A stretch of 64,000 nt of DNA, from positions 49,496,417 to 49,560,416 of the forward strand of contig OY754329.1 in NCBI GenBank assembly GCA_963573305.1. Direction: 5' to 3'. The position numbers were made by a program, and so were the translations under genes. The notes beneath the pieces were generated by a model. It was not told the DNA's origin. It searched no databases and was given only the letters and a program-made list of their open reading frames with translations. Each line of letters starts with the position of its first letter. Positions within the stretch are counted from its first letter, which is position 1. This document shows positions 24,082-36,905 of the stretch, in pieces. The DNA comes from Pyrrhosoma nymphula. Lineage: Eukaryota > Arthropoda > Insecta > Odonata > Coenagrionidae.

Positions 24082-24287
24082 TACACTAAAGAGGGTGAAA
24101 TTCGTCATGAAAAAATAATTTTACTTGACCAGGATTCGACCCGGATCTTCCAATTGCCGGTCAGGTGTGTTAGACAATTAATATTTGCAACAGGCCTACA
24201 CACCTGACCAGCGATTGGGAGATCTAGGTTCGAATCCCGGTGAAGTAAAATGACTTTTTCATGACGAATTTCATCCTCTTTGGTGTA
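24082..24287. mobile_element. Large fold-back element with tRNA-like B boxes in both arms
   Basis: The arms 24082-24170 and about 24198-24287 are inverted copies with scattered mismatches around a spacer of about 27 bases. The outer ends begin TACAC(T/C)AAAGAGG. Each arm carries a tRNA T-arm-like string: GGTTCGAATCCCGG at 24229-24242 on + and its degenerate counterpart (about 24132-24145) on -. The inner parts contain GGTCAGGTGTGT. One explanation is two head-to-head tRNA-derived SINE pieces; another is a fold-back DNA element that captured a tRNA-like sequence. No protein is encoded. Confidence 0.7.
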
Positions 24288-25391
24288 TAATGTGGAATAT
24301 TATGTATGAGGTTGACAAATCAAGTCTACGAGGTAGTTATTGCATATTTTAACGTAGACTTCGCAAGCATTGTTAAAAAAACATCTTATATGACCGGTCG
24401 TTTTTGACAAATAATGAATCCACTCTAGGGTTTTAACCAAGCCATTCCAATTCCAGTGTTTATCATTAAGTTAAACAATAATTTATTTTCAGGTAAGGAT
24501 ATTAGTTTTTGTAGCTGCCATGCTCAAGCATCTCAGTCACACACAGGAATGCTAGCCAAAGTTTGCATACATATTCGGGGGAGACCGCTGAGATACGTTC
24601 AGGTGACCTCACAGCGTAAAAATAGAGGTCGTCTTTTTTTAATTATGTAATATTCTTGCTGTTAGTTGGTATTATGTATGAATGAAGTTAAAAGATATTG
24701 ATGAAAATTGGTGTTGACACCTGTTCTTTTATATTCTAAATTATTTACTTGAGTCAGGTTAAAAATATTGTTTAATTTATAGTTACCTTCATAAACATCT
24801 CTTGAATTATCAAAAATAGGTATATAAATTGAGTTAATGAATATATACCGTGTTGGTGAAGTGATTTGATTTATATCGGTTAGTACGATACAAAATCAAG
24901 CCTTCATCAGCGTCCACTTACACCGTGGGTGTGCGTTAGTGTAGGGGATGTGTCGTACCTGGGGTTATGGGAAACTCGCTTCTGGCCTAGACGTTGACAT
25001 TGTGATTTCAGCCCAAGCTGGTGGGTAATTGTACAGTGCTAGAAATGCCTGAGGCTGAAGACACTGAGATTGTATTCTGAACAGTATTACTCCTGTAGGA
25101 ACGGCAGAAATCAAGTCTAAGATGTTATAAATTTTCTCTTTCTATAAAGAAATTACCTATGAGGAGACAAATAAATATATTCCTAGTTTTATTTTTACAT
25201 TACATAAGGTCTTTGTAAAAATTTATTATTTAAAAACTTGTGTACGAGGTCTTTGTAAAAGTCTAAAATTAAGACTAAAAATGCGTATAAAGTTCATATG
25301 AAGGCCTGAAAAAGATGTTTTTTGGGATTCATTATCAAATATATATTATGCTATTGTAATTTTTGTTTTAATATTTAAAGTTGTATGTACT
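24288..25391. other. AT-rich interval, nothing recognised
   Basis: No supported gene. A direct repeat AGGTCTTTGTAAAA occurs at about 25207 and 25248. Confidence 0.5.
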
Positions 25392-25643
25392 CCTTTTCAC
25401 TGCTAAGCTTCATCCCAGAGAGTGCTCACCGTAGCGTGCAACACTGCTGGACATTTAAATACCCGCAGCGCGCATATTTTTTCGGTATTTAAACTTGTTT
25501 GCACGTAAAACGCATATAAGCGTGCTCAGCGCTGATGGTACTGCTCCGCTGAAACGCATGTATGCGTATGTAGCGCTGACGGCACTGCTCCGACTGAACG
25601 CATATTCGAAGGAAAAGCGTATATGCGTGTAGTAGTGAAAGGG
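25392..25643. mobile_element. piggyBac-like MITE with internal 44-bp tandem units
   Basis: The left end CCTTTTCACTGCTA and the reverse complement of the right end CCCTTTCACTACTA match at 12 of 14 positions. The right end is followed directly by TTAA. The CCCTTT start plus TTAA target is the piggyBac-type pattern (established knowledge); the left TTAA appears mutated. Inside, a unit with GCGCTGA.GG.ACTGCTCC repeats with a period of about 44 (25511-25553, 25555-25598, then a partial third), and each unit begins with a palindromic CGCAT..ATGCG-type word. There is no coding potential, so it is non-autonomous. Confidence 0.6.
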
Positions 25644-25934
25644 TTAAAAAATCAGTTCATGGTGGATGACCACTGCTCTGCTTTGGAGTTTTTATAATGT
25701 GGTCCAAAGTATTAGCGTCCCTTTTTATTGAGGTTCTCCGATTTGTATTCACCATAGTGTTTATTTTTATCGAGATGTCAGTATTTTGTAAAATGCATCC
25801 ATCCCTCCAACGTTCGCCAAAATCGCTCGCAGAAGAAGGGGAATATTAGCTTTGATCCGTATTGTCTAATATTTTCACTTTAACATTTTAATTTTTCATT
25901 CATTTCAATAATTCACATTAACATTTTAATTGTT
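25644..25934. other. AT-rich interval, nothing recognised
   Basis: No supported feature. Confidence 0.5.
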
Positions 25935-26098
25935 TGATAATTCGCTCTACTCTTATGTTTTCTACAGAATTTCCTAATCTTCTCACTTAATTACTTGAAT
26001 ATCCCCTTCATCTACACATGTCCCCATGTTCTTGGCATTCAAACCTTATGCATGGTACTTTTATCCTTACTTTTAATCCACATATTTTCTGGTGTCCT
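25935..26098 (-). pseudogene. RTE-like LINE reverse transcriptase relic
   Basis: The minus translation reads GLKVRIKVPCIRFECQEHGD, then two stops, then VRRLGNSVENIRVERII. This parallels the RT palm segment of RTE-like elements, where a G(I/L)KV..(V/R)IK..RFADD box is followed by a helix ending YGM.IN. The catalytic FADD has decayed to FECQ. The assignment rests on residue pattern only, and the segment is short. It probably belongs to the same general LINE lineage as the other relics in the window. Confidence 0.5.
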
Positions 26099-26247
26099 GC
26101 TAATTTTATGTCTGAAACAATTAATTTTATTATATTTATTAAGCCTTGTCCAGTAATTTTGTTTTGCCTAATATTGGAGAGTACTTCTCTCCTCTTATAG
26201 AGAGAGGAGTATAACGGTCAAAGGTCACCCCTTCAGCGCTGTCGAAC

Positions 26248-26533
26248 CCAAGGAGGCTAGAAAAAAATGGAGGCGACATTCTGCTTGATTCTTGAAGCCA
26301 ATTCCGCCATTACAGTCGGCACAGTTGATACCTCACTCTCTGGCTTACATTTGTCCGTCGCGTTTGATATTCCTCAAATCTAAATTAAAAACCACAGGCA
26401 AGGTGATGTTTTGTGACTGGTTTGGCCACATCTACTCGACACAAAATCCTTCCCAAGCACCCCTATTGTTCCTTCACTTTCGCCCATGAGCGTTCACGGT
26501 CATGCCTCCTCCATTTCATTTTAACCTCCTTGG
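26248..26533. mobile_element. Possible MITE with ~31-bp imperfect TIRs
   Basis: The left arm 26248-26278 starts CCAAGGAGGCTAGAAA and continues ATGGAGG. The reverse complement of the right arm 26503-26533 starts CCAAGGAGGTTAAAAT and continues ATGGAGG. The enclosed 286 bases have no coding capacity. No clear target duplication was seen, so the exact ends and superfamily are open. Confidence 0.5.
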
Positions 26534-29500
26534 TCGCACCATAGGGGCAATAGCTGACTCAACATCGCCTGAATTGTACAAACGGGGAAAAAGAGAGTAG
26601 ATAATACGTTAGCGAGCTTGATTACAATGAATTCGCTTCGAAAAAGAGAATATAATCGTACGATATGCGTTAAAATGTTTTTGTAGACTCTACAGTTAGT
26701 GGCGAATCACTTTTGATACATCAAGAACCTTTGTTAAAACGCGCCACTTGTAACATTCCTCTATATTTTTGCTGTTGAAAATTTTCTTCAAATCGTCTCT
26801 CTGGGCCTTGAAAGTATGGCCTCTAACGTGGTACCATAGCGTTTTAAGGTGTACTTCGGAAGCATTATTTCCTTAACTCCACTTCCCTTTTTTTTCTCTT
26901 ATTCATTTGCCCCTTTTTCTCATGAGATTGATAATTGCATCTCTTATTGATTTTTGAGTGTTTCAGAAGATAAAATGGAATAGTGTTCTGATTTGAGCTA
27001 TTGTTTACAAGATACAATTAATTTAACAATAGTTCAATTTTTTTATTCTGACTCCTAATTGATTTTGGCTGCTTCCTGCTGAAGATTTCTTCATCAAATA
27101 ACACGTTAAAAAAAATATTACGATGGTATTCGGATTTCCAACCATAAATATGAGTTTAATGCACTCGAGAGTAAAAGAGCGTGAAACATTCGGTTAGTCG
27201 TTGTATAAATAAACATTTTATCGAAATTCTACCCTGAAGTTCTTTCCCTGAGGAAGCTTTGGACAAGTTTTTTTTGCAAAATTGGGAGAGAAGTGGATTG
27301 ATGTGTATGATTATGTTTCACTAGCACACTTAACGAGTGAATGTTGTGATTTCTCAATTATTTCATGTTTAAAAAAATACAGAGGACTTTCGAGTTTATT
27401 GCATCCCCGGATATTTTAAAATGAATTAATTTACGCTATTTTGTCTTAGAACATTTTAATGCTTCATATCTATAATGAAAATTTGGCACATCAGCAAATT
27501 AATGAGAGTATTTTTGCCATCACTCCGTCCTTTCTCTGAATTGAAGTTTTGATATATCTGAAACGCAGTTATTTTTTCAACGACAGAGATTATAGAGATT
27601 TAGTTACGGGTCGAGTGAAACCAATCTATGTCCAATTGGCGACCTGTCAATCAATCACCGCTATTTTATCTCGAAATGTGAACGCTTCAATCACTAGACT
27701 TACGATTCTATAGAAAATAGGACAATATGAGGAAGATATAATGAAATAATAGCCACTTATTCGTGGGGCTCGTAATTTGAATTTTAAGCATCCTCAAATC
27801 GTTTAAAATTAATTGAGATCACACTATTTAAAACGCGCGTTTGACAGTTCAGTTGAGCGACGTGATTCGTGGTCGGACGCCGTCAATCCCGTCGCTATGG
27901 TGACGACGAACGATGGGAAAGTAACAGGAGATGGAAGGGGTTAGAGACAAAGGGATGAGCCACTGCATATTTTCTCCATCCTCCCCATGTTCCCGTATCC
28001 TTTTCCTACCCAGCAGAGGGAAAGTATGGGGAGTGAGGAGGGGTTGGTAGCCTGCTGCACTTTGGAATGCCAAAAAGCCCCTTACAACTCAGAATGCATG
28101 CACGCGCCGGCGGTCAACATTCATTTTGCTTGCTTTTATTATTTTTTTACTCGGAGACTCGCTTGTCCCCCACCTATATCTCCCCCAAAGTCCGACTCCC
28201 TCTCCATCCTCCTGTCTCAATTACCCTTTCCGGAGGGTTTTCAAAGGGAAAAAATACTCTCAGTATTTTTTGATTGCCTAATTGGGTAGTCGGTAGCGGT
28301 CGTTTATCATTTAAAACCCCGTGGGGATATCTCTAGTAGGTTAATCCGAGCTTCCTCTGACGTTCTCCTCGCCGTAATGGCTCCATCTTTGGTCCCGGAC
28401 GATCCGCAGTGGGGATATCCTTCCCCTCGCTTTTGCGATCGTTTTCCACTTCATCGGATCGATTTGCAGAGTCCTAGATTGAGAACAAAAGAAAAGAATG
28501 AAACGAGTGCACAAATTAAAACAAATGAAGTGCCCTGCACCTGCGCTAAGCTGGCACATGATGCTGTTTGTTTGCGTGCGTCGGAATCCTGATGCGAATC
28601 ATCGTTATGGTTCGGATGGGATTCAGGTGGGTGCAAAGCTATTGCGCAAGTGTTGGCTCTCAGAACTCTCTCTCACTCTACCTCTCTGAACAAAATTATT
28701 CCCAACGGAGGTAATGCAGAACTTGCGTCATTATCGACTGGGAATAAATACTTGAGGCATCATCTTTACTGCATTGTCAAGGGATCGTCGGCGCTTACAG
28801 CATCATTGCTAAAAATGTCGGCATCGCCGTACCTCTACGCGCAAGTCCGTAGTGAATTGGTGATATTCTTTATTCATATCTCTTTCGGCGTAATGATTTG
28901 TTAGCCGATTTGAGGAGAACTAAATGCTAGTATTTGTCCTGAATCGCTCACTGAATGTAATCATGTTCGGGCTGACTTCCAGATGTAAGGTATTTATTCA
29001 TACTTAGTCCAACATCTGGAAAAAATAATTTCCGCGTGTAATGGATACATTTTCTGGTAATTAATGATTGGGTCTGGTAATTGTTTAAATATTTGGGTAT
29101 CTTGAATGGCTGTTTAAGCGTGCCTCACTTCTTTTACTAGACGTTTCAATTACTTTCAGAATATAAGGTCCTGGTGTCTGAATTTCTTTTCCGTTCCTTC
29201 GACACTAAAGTGGAAGGCTGCTGAAATTAACTGGGTCTATTTTTCTCTTAGTTTCTACCATGTGTTATTTCGAAAAGTTTTAGGGCGTATTGGGGGAGCC
29301 GGCGAGTTGATAGAATTTATGAGGACGTAGAAAATTTCGTGGCGTGGGATGAATCCCGTCTCTACTTAGGCCCCACGGGCGTATTGCCAGCGTTGCGCAA
29401 ACGTTGAAAGGCGGATGTTGTTACAAAAGATGAAAGATATATGAGAATAAGTGGGCTCTGCCGGACACCTTAAGTCAAAATCCTGAGGGAACAACTAGTG

Positions 29501-30179
29501 GACCACTTCTCAGAAGGTCATATCTTCAAAAGGCTCTTGTGTATCAGTGACATCTTGAATTCGATGCTTCATTGGTAGCCATGCGTTTCTTATTATGTTT
29601 TTACTGTCTACTGTTTGTTAGTTCTTGGTCAACCTCTGTACAGGGTTAGTAGTTGGATAATCTCCAAAAATAAGCTCTTATATATCATAAATGGTGGTGA
29701 CTTGCTTGTCATTCTTGCCATTTATTTGGTAGTTCGCGTGAATAAGTGGGTGGTTTCCGACAATGATCAAGTAGATCAGGCAGCAGTCCACCACCTATAG
29801 ATGCAATAAGGAGAATATATGGTCGCCGTTACAGTACACTTGTTTTGCTGCTTATTTAGTTGGCTCTTCACCCTGTCGACGTTGGTAATGCTCTAGCAAA
29901 TGAAGTGAGCTGTCACATTAACTCAGTCACGTTCCTAGTCACATTAGCCCCTAAGTATGTAATTTCTTCAAAATTCAGGACGCGAAGTCTTAAAGAGAAA
30001 ACTTGAACCAAAATGAATGCTCTGTAGATGCTGGAATTGATAATGTTTCAGGATTTTTATCATCACGATAATCTCTATGACATACAAAAGAGGCTAGCGG
30101 AAGACATCATCCCAATGAGATTACTCTTGCCACACAATCAACGTGACATGAACAAATCATGAAAGATCGAGCGTTGGTA
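26534..30179. other. Long interval, no gene recognised
   Basis: Mostly AT-rich. 27840-28080 and 28320-28640 are GC-richer and hold overlapping frames on both strands (60-100 codons) with no recognised domain. An RFX/X-box-like palindrome GTCGCTATGGTGAC lies at 27891-27904. 29260-29480 is mixed composition and unassigned. Confidence 0.45.
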
Positions 30180-30300
30180 AAATTGAAACCAAGAAAATAC
30201 ACAAAGCTGCTTTTATTTTTGAAAGTGTGTCGTTCCCTTTTTGCTTAAAAATGATATGGGAAGCGATCACCGCTTACTCCTTTAGCCGATTACCAAGGTG
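30180..30300 (+). pseudogene. Possible LINE endonuclease-domain relic
   Basis: One + frame ends NDMGSDHRLLL then stop (30250-30285). SDHR is the conserved final motif of the apurinic endonuclease domain of non-LTR elements (usual context GSDHRLV.A.I). Upstream codons in this frame are interrupted by stops and do not give a convincing second motif, so chance cannot be excluded. Confidence 0.25.
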
Positions 30301-33300
30301 TGGCGCATAGGCGTAGGACGACGGTGAAAGGCAGTTTTTGAGAACCCGGAAATAATAGCAGTATTGGAAATAAAGCATATGAATGCAATTATGAAAGATC
30401 TAAGAATGGACTTGGAAACAAAAATATTAGTGAAAAAAGAGCGAAAACACTTTGGAAGACACAGGTCCTACTGAAGGGCTGGTTTCAGGCCAAAATGACC
30501 TTTTCCGTACTAAAGAGATTACGTGCTTGAAAATGGTTCTAGGTAGGGTTGGTCTATAATAAATGTAAAAGGTGGATATGATAGACAGTGTGTTAGGAAC
30601 AAGCTGAAACATACTTTTTGCGACGGAGACGAAAGAAAAAGGTTGTAAAAGTAAGTATGTAAATTCTGAGAGAAAGAAAATGAAGAATATACTAGAGAAA
30701 TTATTTTATTGTGTGAATAAAGTGACTCGGAGTGAGTTTTGATACTCTAAGGAAATAAAAAATGTAGAGCCGGAAAAATAACATTTTCTTGTGTTTCGTT
30801 TCCATCGACAGAGACAAAATTTTCGAGTGCCTTGTAAAATAAGGTAGATAATAAGAAAAGTGGGGATCGGGATGGGGATTGGATAAGTGTCCTTTTAACG
30901 GACATGTGTGATGTTAAATTTCAGGGATTCCAGTTATTTACCGTGATAACCAGCAACACCCTGCTCTACTATTTTGATAATTACTTTTTAAAAAATTCTC
31001 TGTCCTTTAAATATTGCGAAAACAGCACCATGCACGAAAATATCGTATTTAACGAAGCCTGAACTTGAATATCATATTGGATGAACCTATTGTCTAATGC
31101 ATAGAGAAGATAATGTCTGAGAAAATATTAATAGCATATTCCAGAGTGTGGTAGTAAATAGGAAGTGAGGATATGGAAGACAGGATTGAGCAAACGTTTT
31201 CTGCAGAGGTGAGGAGAGAGGGGGTGTTCCTGTGTGTGGGATGGGTTGAGGTGACATAGGAAGGATACAGAGGGTTTCATATCGAGAGCCTCGCTTTCCC
31301 AATCCGCCTTAATGCCACCGTAGTTCACAAACACGAGAGGAGTCATTCACTGCAATCGATACTCAGTAAACACTCTCACGAACTCACACACACTGGAATG
31401 TGTATGCTCATCCCATCGACACCTTCCTCTAACTCCTTAAGCCGCACGCTGTACGTATCCTCATCCTTCCGGAGCATCGCCTAGTTTTTTCTGCTCTCAA
31501 AATTCCCTTCCCTTCAGTGCAGATACCTAAGCAAACGCCACCGTTCTGGGACAATCCTCTTTTTTCCGCCGTCTTATCTATAATGACGCTTATTTATTAT
31601 CATTGTCATTCACAGAGTGGACTCAAATACTCGACCTTCTCATTCTACTCCTAGGTTCATATTCGTTTCAATACTTCTCTTGGAATTAGTATTCTCGGCC
31701 GTTGCCATTATTCATCAGCAATCAGTTCCTGTCTTTCAATACTTCATTTACTAATGTAAGGGGTTTGATATTATTTTTTCTATTGGTCATGTTCTATCTA
31801 TATAAATAAAAGCCATGATTTTTATTTAAATCTCGCTATCCCGTACTAGTGAATTGAGATTTATTATCTGTAATACTCAGCGTAATGTTTCTTTCTGTTC
31901 CTTACTCTGAGCTACTGTCTGCGGTTGTAAGGTACTGCTGTGAATGAATAACTTTAAATCACTTCATGCATGCCGTGATACTGAAGCATGTCACCTTATT
32001 TTGCTTACGTCTACTCTATAGAAATCATTTAAAATATTGCTTTCTCTAAAATGAACTACTGTTGGCCAAGAAATTCCCACTCTCCTATAATGAAAAAAGC
32101 CGGTATATTATCACAATTTGTTTAATTTCCCTTTGGCTAGTGTATCCAGATTTTAGGTAAAAAAATTAAAAACTATTGTGCAGCGATAAATATCGGAAAT
32201 GAATTAGCGTTATTCTATGAAAAAGTTGTTATTTATTTCGGAAAACTCCTGTAGTTTTCCTGTATTTCCTGCTTATTCGCTTTTTTATAAGAAATTCAGT
32301 CCATCTGCATTGGTCGGTGTTTTAGATTCCTCATACTAGAGAAATTATTCCCAAAAAAATTGAAATGGATCATTGTTCTGGTTACTTCCCATGTTGCATG
32401 AATGGAAAATGATTTTTATTACTAAGCTTTAATTTAATATTCCTAAATGAATGATGCCTTCTAATTTTTGTCACTTTTATGCTTTAAATCTCTAAAGCTA
32501 AACTAATTAGGAACTACGAGTACTTGCTCTCAATATGTTTAATAATTGTCCAACGTGATAAATCTGACGTGTCTTCTGATTGTCACCCGCTGTTGGCAGA
32601 AAAAAATAAGTTTTTAATATTTACGGCTTACCAGCGCTAAGTGTCCGTTGGTAAAAATGTTTTGCGTTATTAATCGTTTTCTGATGTCAAATAGCGTAAA
32701 ATGGAGTGATTATGTATTGTTGATAATCGAAAGCTAGTTTTTCCGCAATTTTTTATTAGTATACTAGTACGCAAAAATACGTTTCATTTTATCTGTATAT
32801 TCTGATTATTATTTTAATTTTTTGTATTTAAAGTTATGCCAAGTGTAATTTTTGCAATTGGAATGCTTTAAGATATTTCTAAAGTCTTCTTTGGTTCACT
32901 ATCCGAGTCGGTATTATTCTATTCAAAGTCCGTGAGAGTATTAATGATTTTATTAATATAGAGATAATTTTTTCCATACTCCTTTGATTTTGAATCTTCT
33001 GGCCCGCTGCACTGCTTTGTTATACATGAACATGGTGTTATTTTTGCTCCTCACACCTTGCGTAGTTAGTTGTTTGATTATGCTTTGACTTTTTGGCCTT
33101 ATGTAGCTGTGGAGTTTGATTAGGATGTTATTGCATTTTCTGTGGACTGATTCAAATTTCTCCAGTCTCATTTCCTTCCATATTTTTTTCACTTGTTTTC
33201 TCTAATGAGCAAGCTGTACTCAGCGTCATCGTCCCCTTACTCAGGCTACTTTTACATCCCACCCTCCAGACGCTATTTAAGCCACTTTACTGTATCAATA

Positions 33301-36120
33301 TAGCCTATTGATAACTCTCCTAGTCATTTCAAGTTGCATAGCAAACAGCAATATTTGTCTTTATCCCGTCGCAACCGAATCCCATCGTGAATTCTCCTAG
33401 AATTTCTTCGCCGTTTTCACACTTGTTCAATTTACCAGCATAAGATCCACCGGAGTTAAATTTCCGTAGATTCAACCGAATGCATCTTTATCCTCGTAGT
33501 CACAATTGACGAGCTGTTGACCCTCCCGGAATGGTATCTGAGCTTCTTTAATCATTTATTTTTTTCACCTTTTTAAAAGGCCAATTGTGGTGTCCAAAAG
33601 CGTCTGAGAGTCAAAATTTGAAATAAATGCTGATATAATCTTTTTTTTCTGCAGTAACGATCTTATTAATAGGTAAATATGGATCAATTACTTACGTTTA
33701 GCTGATATTACTGGGATACTGTACTACGTATCGTGGTAAAATAATGTATAACAAGTGAGAATCGTGTTAACGATTGAGTAACTTTGGAAGTACAACATCA
33801 TAATTGATCATTGCCTTTATTTAAGTGTTACATTTTTTGATGCACACACGCCTATTTAAACGTTCTAATTTATGAAAGCGTAGTTGTCTCCCGTTACATT
33901 CTGTCTTAAACGCGAGAGCACTGCTCCAGTGCTCAGTAAAAACGTTTTACTCTTCCAAGAGATATGTTTCTCTCGTTCAGTATTGCAATTTATTGTTCAC
34001 TATGGTTGATAGTAACTTGAATTTCGGCCATCCGCATCGATTCGTATGCTTACAGTCATCGATTTATTTTCATTTCAAATGTATGCAGCATTTGGATTCT
34101 CTGCAGCTTCAGATCTCTTTTCCATTTGCGGTGGCTACCCTCTTCAAATTTCCGTAAAATCTATTACCGTGTCTCTCTGATATCAGGCAACCATCCCTAG
34201 GCCTCGCAGATTGACCATTGCTTCCTCTATAATCATTCTAGCTCCGCTCGCGCTGCTCTGCGGGCCGCGATTCTATTATCTTTCCGTGTAAATCAACACG
34301 TATCACAGCCCACCTGCCTCTCCCCCAACGTTCATTCCATTATCCCTCTCCATTACCAAATTTTTCAGCTCTCTTTTTATCTTCTTATCAACTTTGTTTT
34401 CCGGGTAGTCTCACCTCTGCTCCTCTGCCCCACGCGAATTACTGTCGAACTATCTTTTCCCATAAGCCATATCATAAAACGAGCCGCTAGTTCCGTTTTT
34501 CATTCTCCCTGGATAATATCGTGGGATCGCTATCTTCTCTCATTCAGCCGTCGCCGCTCCTAACAGGGCTTTTCCTTGTCACTGCCCCCCTTTGGGAAGG
34601 TTCCCTCGCTTTCGGTACAAGGCCAGTGGGTTATTTTTTAATTTTTGGGCTTCCTTTTCTTATGCAGAATTATTGCGCGGGGGGAGGGGGAAGAATAATT
34701 AGGCCTTTATGGGAATGTTTTTATATCCCCGTAAAGCTAAATATGCACATAACATACATTTTTGTTTTGGTATTTTATACCTGTTATTATTTACGTCGAT
34801 GTGTGCCTCTAAGTAGGAGTACATGATGGGTCTTACGCATGAAACATCTTGCTGTTTCATGGCCGCCGATTTTTTACGTTACCTCATTCTAATTGGTGCC
34901 TTGAAAAACCAATTTATGTGGAGAAACATTAAGGTAATTAATTAACTTATTACACTTTATCCTCTTCGTTGTAATGCTGCATTAAGTGTGGATAGCATAA
35001 AAAGTTTACGAATATGGAATTTGTTTTGGGAAATCTCTTCGTTTATTCTGCTCAAGGCCAGCGTTGTTAGTCCTTTGGTTTTGAATTGCACATACCCATA
35101 TGAAATACATGAGATATGTCTTAAAACGGGAACGAACGCCAGATTAAAATTGATTCAGATTGGATGAAGAGATTCAAAATGTTTTCTCAGGTAATATTTC
35201 TTGCCTACTTTGCTATAAAAGGGTGCACAATGAATGGATACAGTCAGATTACTTGAATGGATTGCGCTATGCGTCATTGCCTTATTTTTTATGCCATTTC
35301 CTAAGTAAAAATTCGAGGTTTATTTCAAATAAGTAATTTTTATTCGGAGCTGGTGTATTGAACTCTCTAATATTTGCTCTTCAATCTGCTTGCCTGCGAT
35401 CGCCACTTGACTTCGATTATTTTACATTTAGGCGGTTGTTTAGGTGTTTGAGTGCCTCTCTTGACAGTTGTTCTACGTTGATTTCATTCTATAAACATAT
35501 GTGCAAATGCTCACGTGTTTATAGCTAGTTTGTATGCTCTCTAGCGTATTATTAAAACACATGACAACAAACTTCTCATCAGTCCTGAGCATGCTAACCC
35601 CTTAACAGTAATAGCAATATACTCTCCGCTTCTTCGCACAGTGACATTACCTGTGCTTATCTTCATTATTTGTCGCTTTAGGCATTAGGGTGCGCATGGA
35701 AACAATAATTTGATGATCAAATCACGGACACACCGAAATCGATTACCAAACTCTTTTCATGGGGCATCCATCTACAATAACTTATGCATTCTACGTGGTG
35801 CTCCCCGTCCAATAGTCCTACATTCTGTTTCTTCTTCATCCACTGTATTTGCTCTTCACTCCCTATACATGTTATCTTTCTTCATTATTATTCTCCTTAT
35901 CCTCCCATCCGAAAAACTTCTCTTTATGTCAGAGATTTTCCTGGAATCGTGTCCCTCTTATTTTTATTCCAATAAACTTCCATTCCACTTACTCTCCCCT
36001 AACCGTTTCATAAGTATATTTCTCTTTCCAAATGTGTATAACTGTTAAGTGTATGCGATCTCGAGAATAAAATGTATGTGTGTATGTATGAATAAAAAAG
36101 CGTCAACACTTACGTGACCC
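30301..36120. other. AT-rich desert, no gene seen
   Basis: No convincing gene or repeat over about 5.8 kb. Short frames (for example 32953-33192 minus, 34521-34826 plus, 35710-36048 plus) match nothing I know. 33200-33560 and 35600-36050 are pyrimidine-biased and could be old antisense LINE sequence, but I could not identify motifs. Confidence 0.5.
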
Positions 36121-36905
36121 TATCAACCTCTCTCTCTACCCTCGTATTCTCTTTATAAACCTCTCAACTGTCACCATCTCTCTTCATCCACGTTGGTCCC
36201 CACCGCGACCTTTGCCTTCCCTCCAGCCTACGAAACGCGTGAGATCCCCAACCTTAAACACCCCCACCTGGCACGAAAACCTTGTATCATCCTGCTCATG
36301 CCCTTCCCCTTTCCATCTCTTTCTCTAAAGCACGCATACACTTTCACCTTTATATATATGTATAACCACTTCACTCTCCCTCTACGCACACATACGCGCT
36401 TTTGTGCCCCATCACGGCTATCCACTATGGTTCAACATATTCTCATTTTTTTCTCTCACTCCTCTCCCCACCTCACGATAGGCCTTGCTCTTCAGATATG
36501 AGTAACCCTTAGGGAAATCATCTCCCCTCCTCTGTTAATCCCTTGTCTGCCCCCCGCCCTGCCCCCGGCCAACGGCCCCCGCCCCATAGTTCCTGCCCGC
36601 TGCCCGCCGCCGTGGGGATGGAAAGTCACACTCATGGAGGCGGCAGTCGACCTTCATATTACCTCCTCCCTCTCTCCCCTTTTTTCCTCCGCACTCGGCC
36701 ACGCCCCCCTCGCCCCTTGACCTCCTCCCATCACCGCTCACCCCCTTCTTCCTTCCCTCTCAACGCTCTGCGGACTCAGACCAAAGCGGCGGCTCGGTGC
36801 GTGTTCCACCCTTGGAGCAAGAAGGTTTGAGATCCCCTGCGTCTCGCGGCCCCACTCCGTCCCTCCTCTGTGTCCTTTTCCTCTCATGTAATCCTTTTCT
36901 CTCCC
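36121..36905. repeat. Pyrimidine-rich island with CpG-containing core
   Basis: C/T-rich on +, with a GC-rich core at about 36540-36620 (CCCCGCCCTGCCCCCGGCC) and a short GT-rich microsatellite just upstream (about 36071-36090). Frames up to 102 codons are Pro/Ser-rich or Gly/Arg-rich. Confidence 0.55.

Noticed and set aside
23980..24207. 75-codon plus frame entering the fold-back element
   Set aside because: The frame exists because of the inverted repeat and has no protein similarity.
27891..27904. X-box/RFX-like palindrome GTCGCTATGGTGAC
   Set aside because: Three mismatches from the consensus and no gene context; recorded only as a weak possibility.
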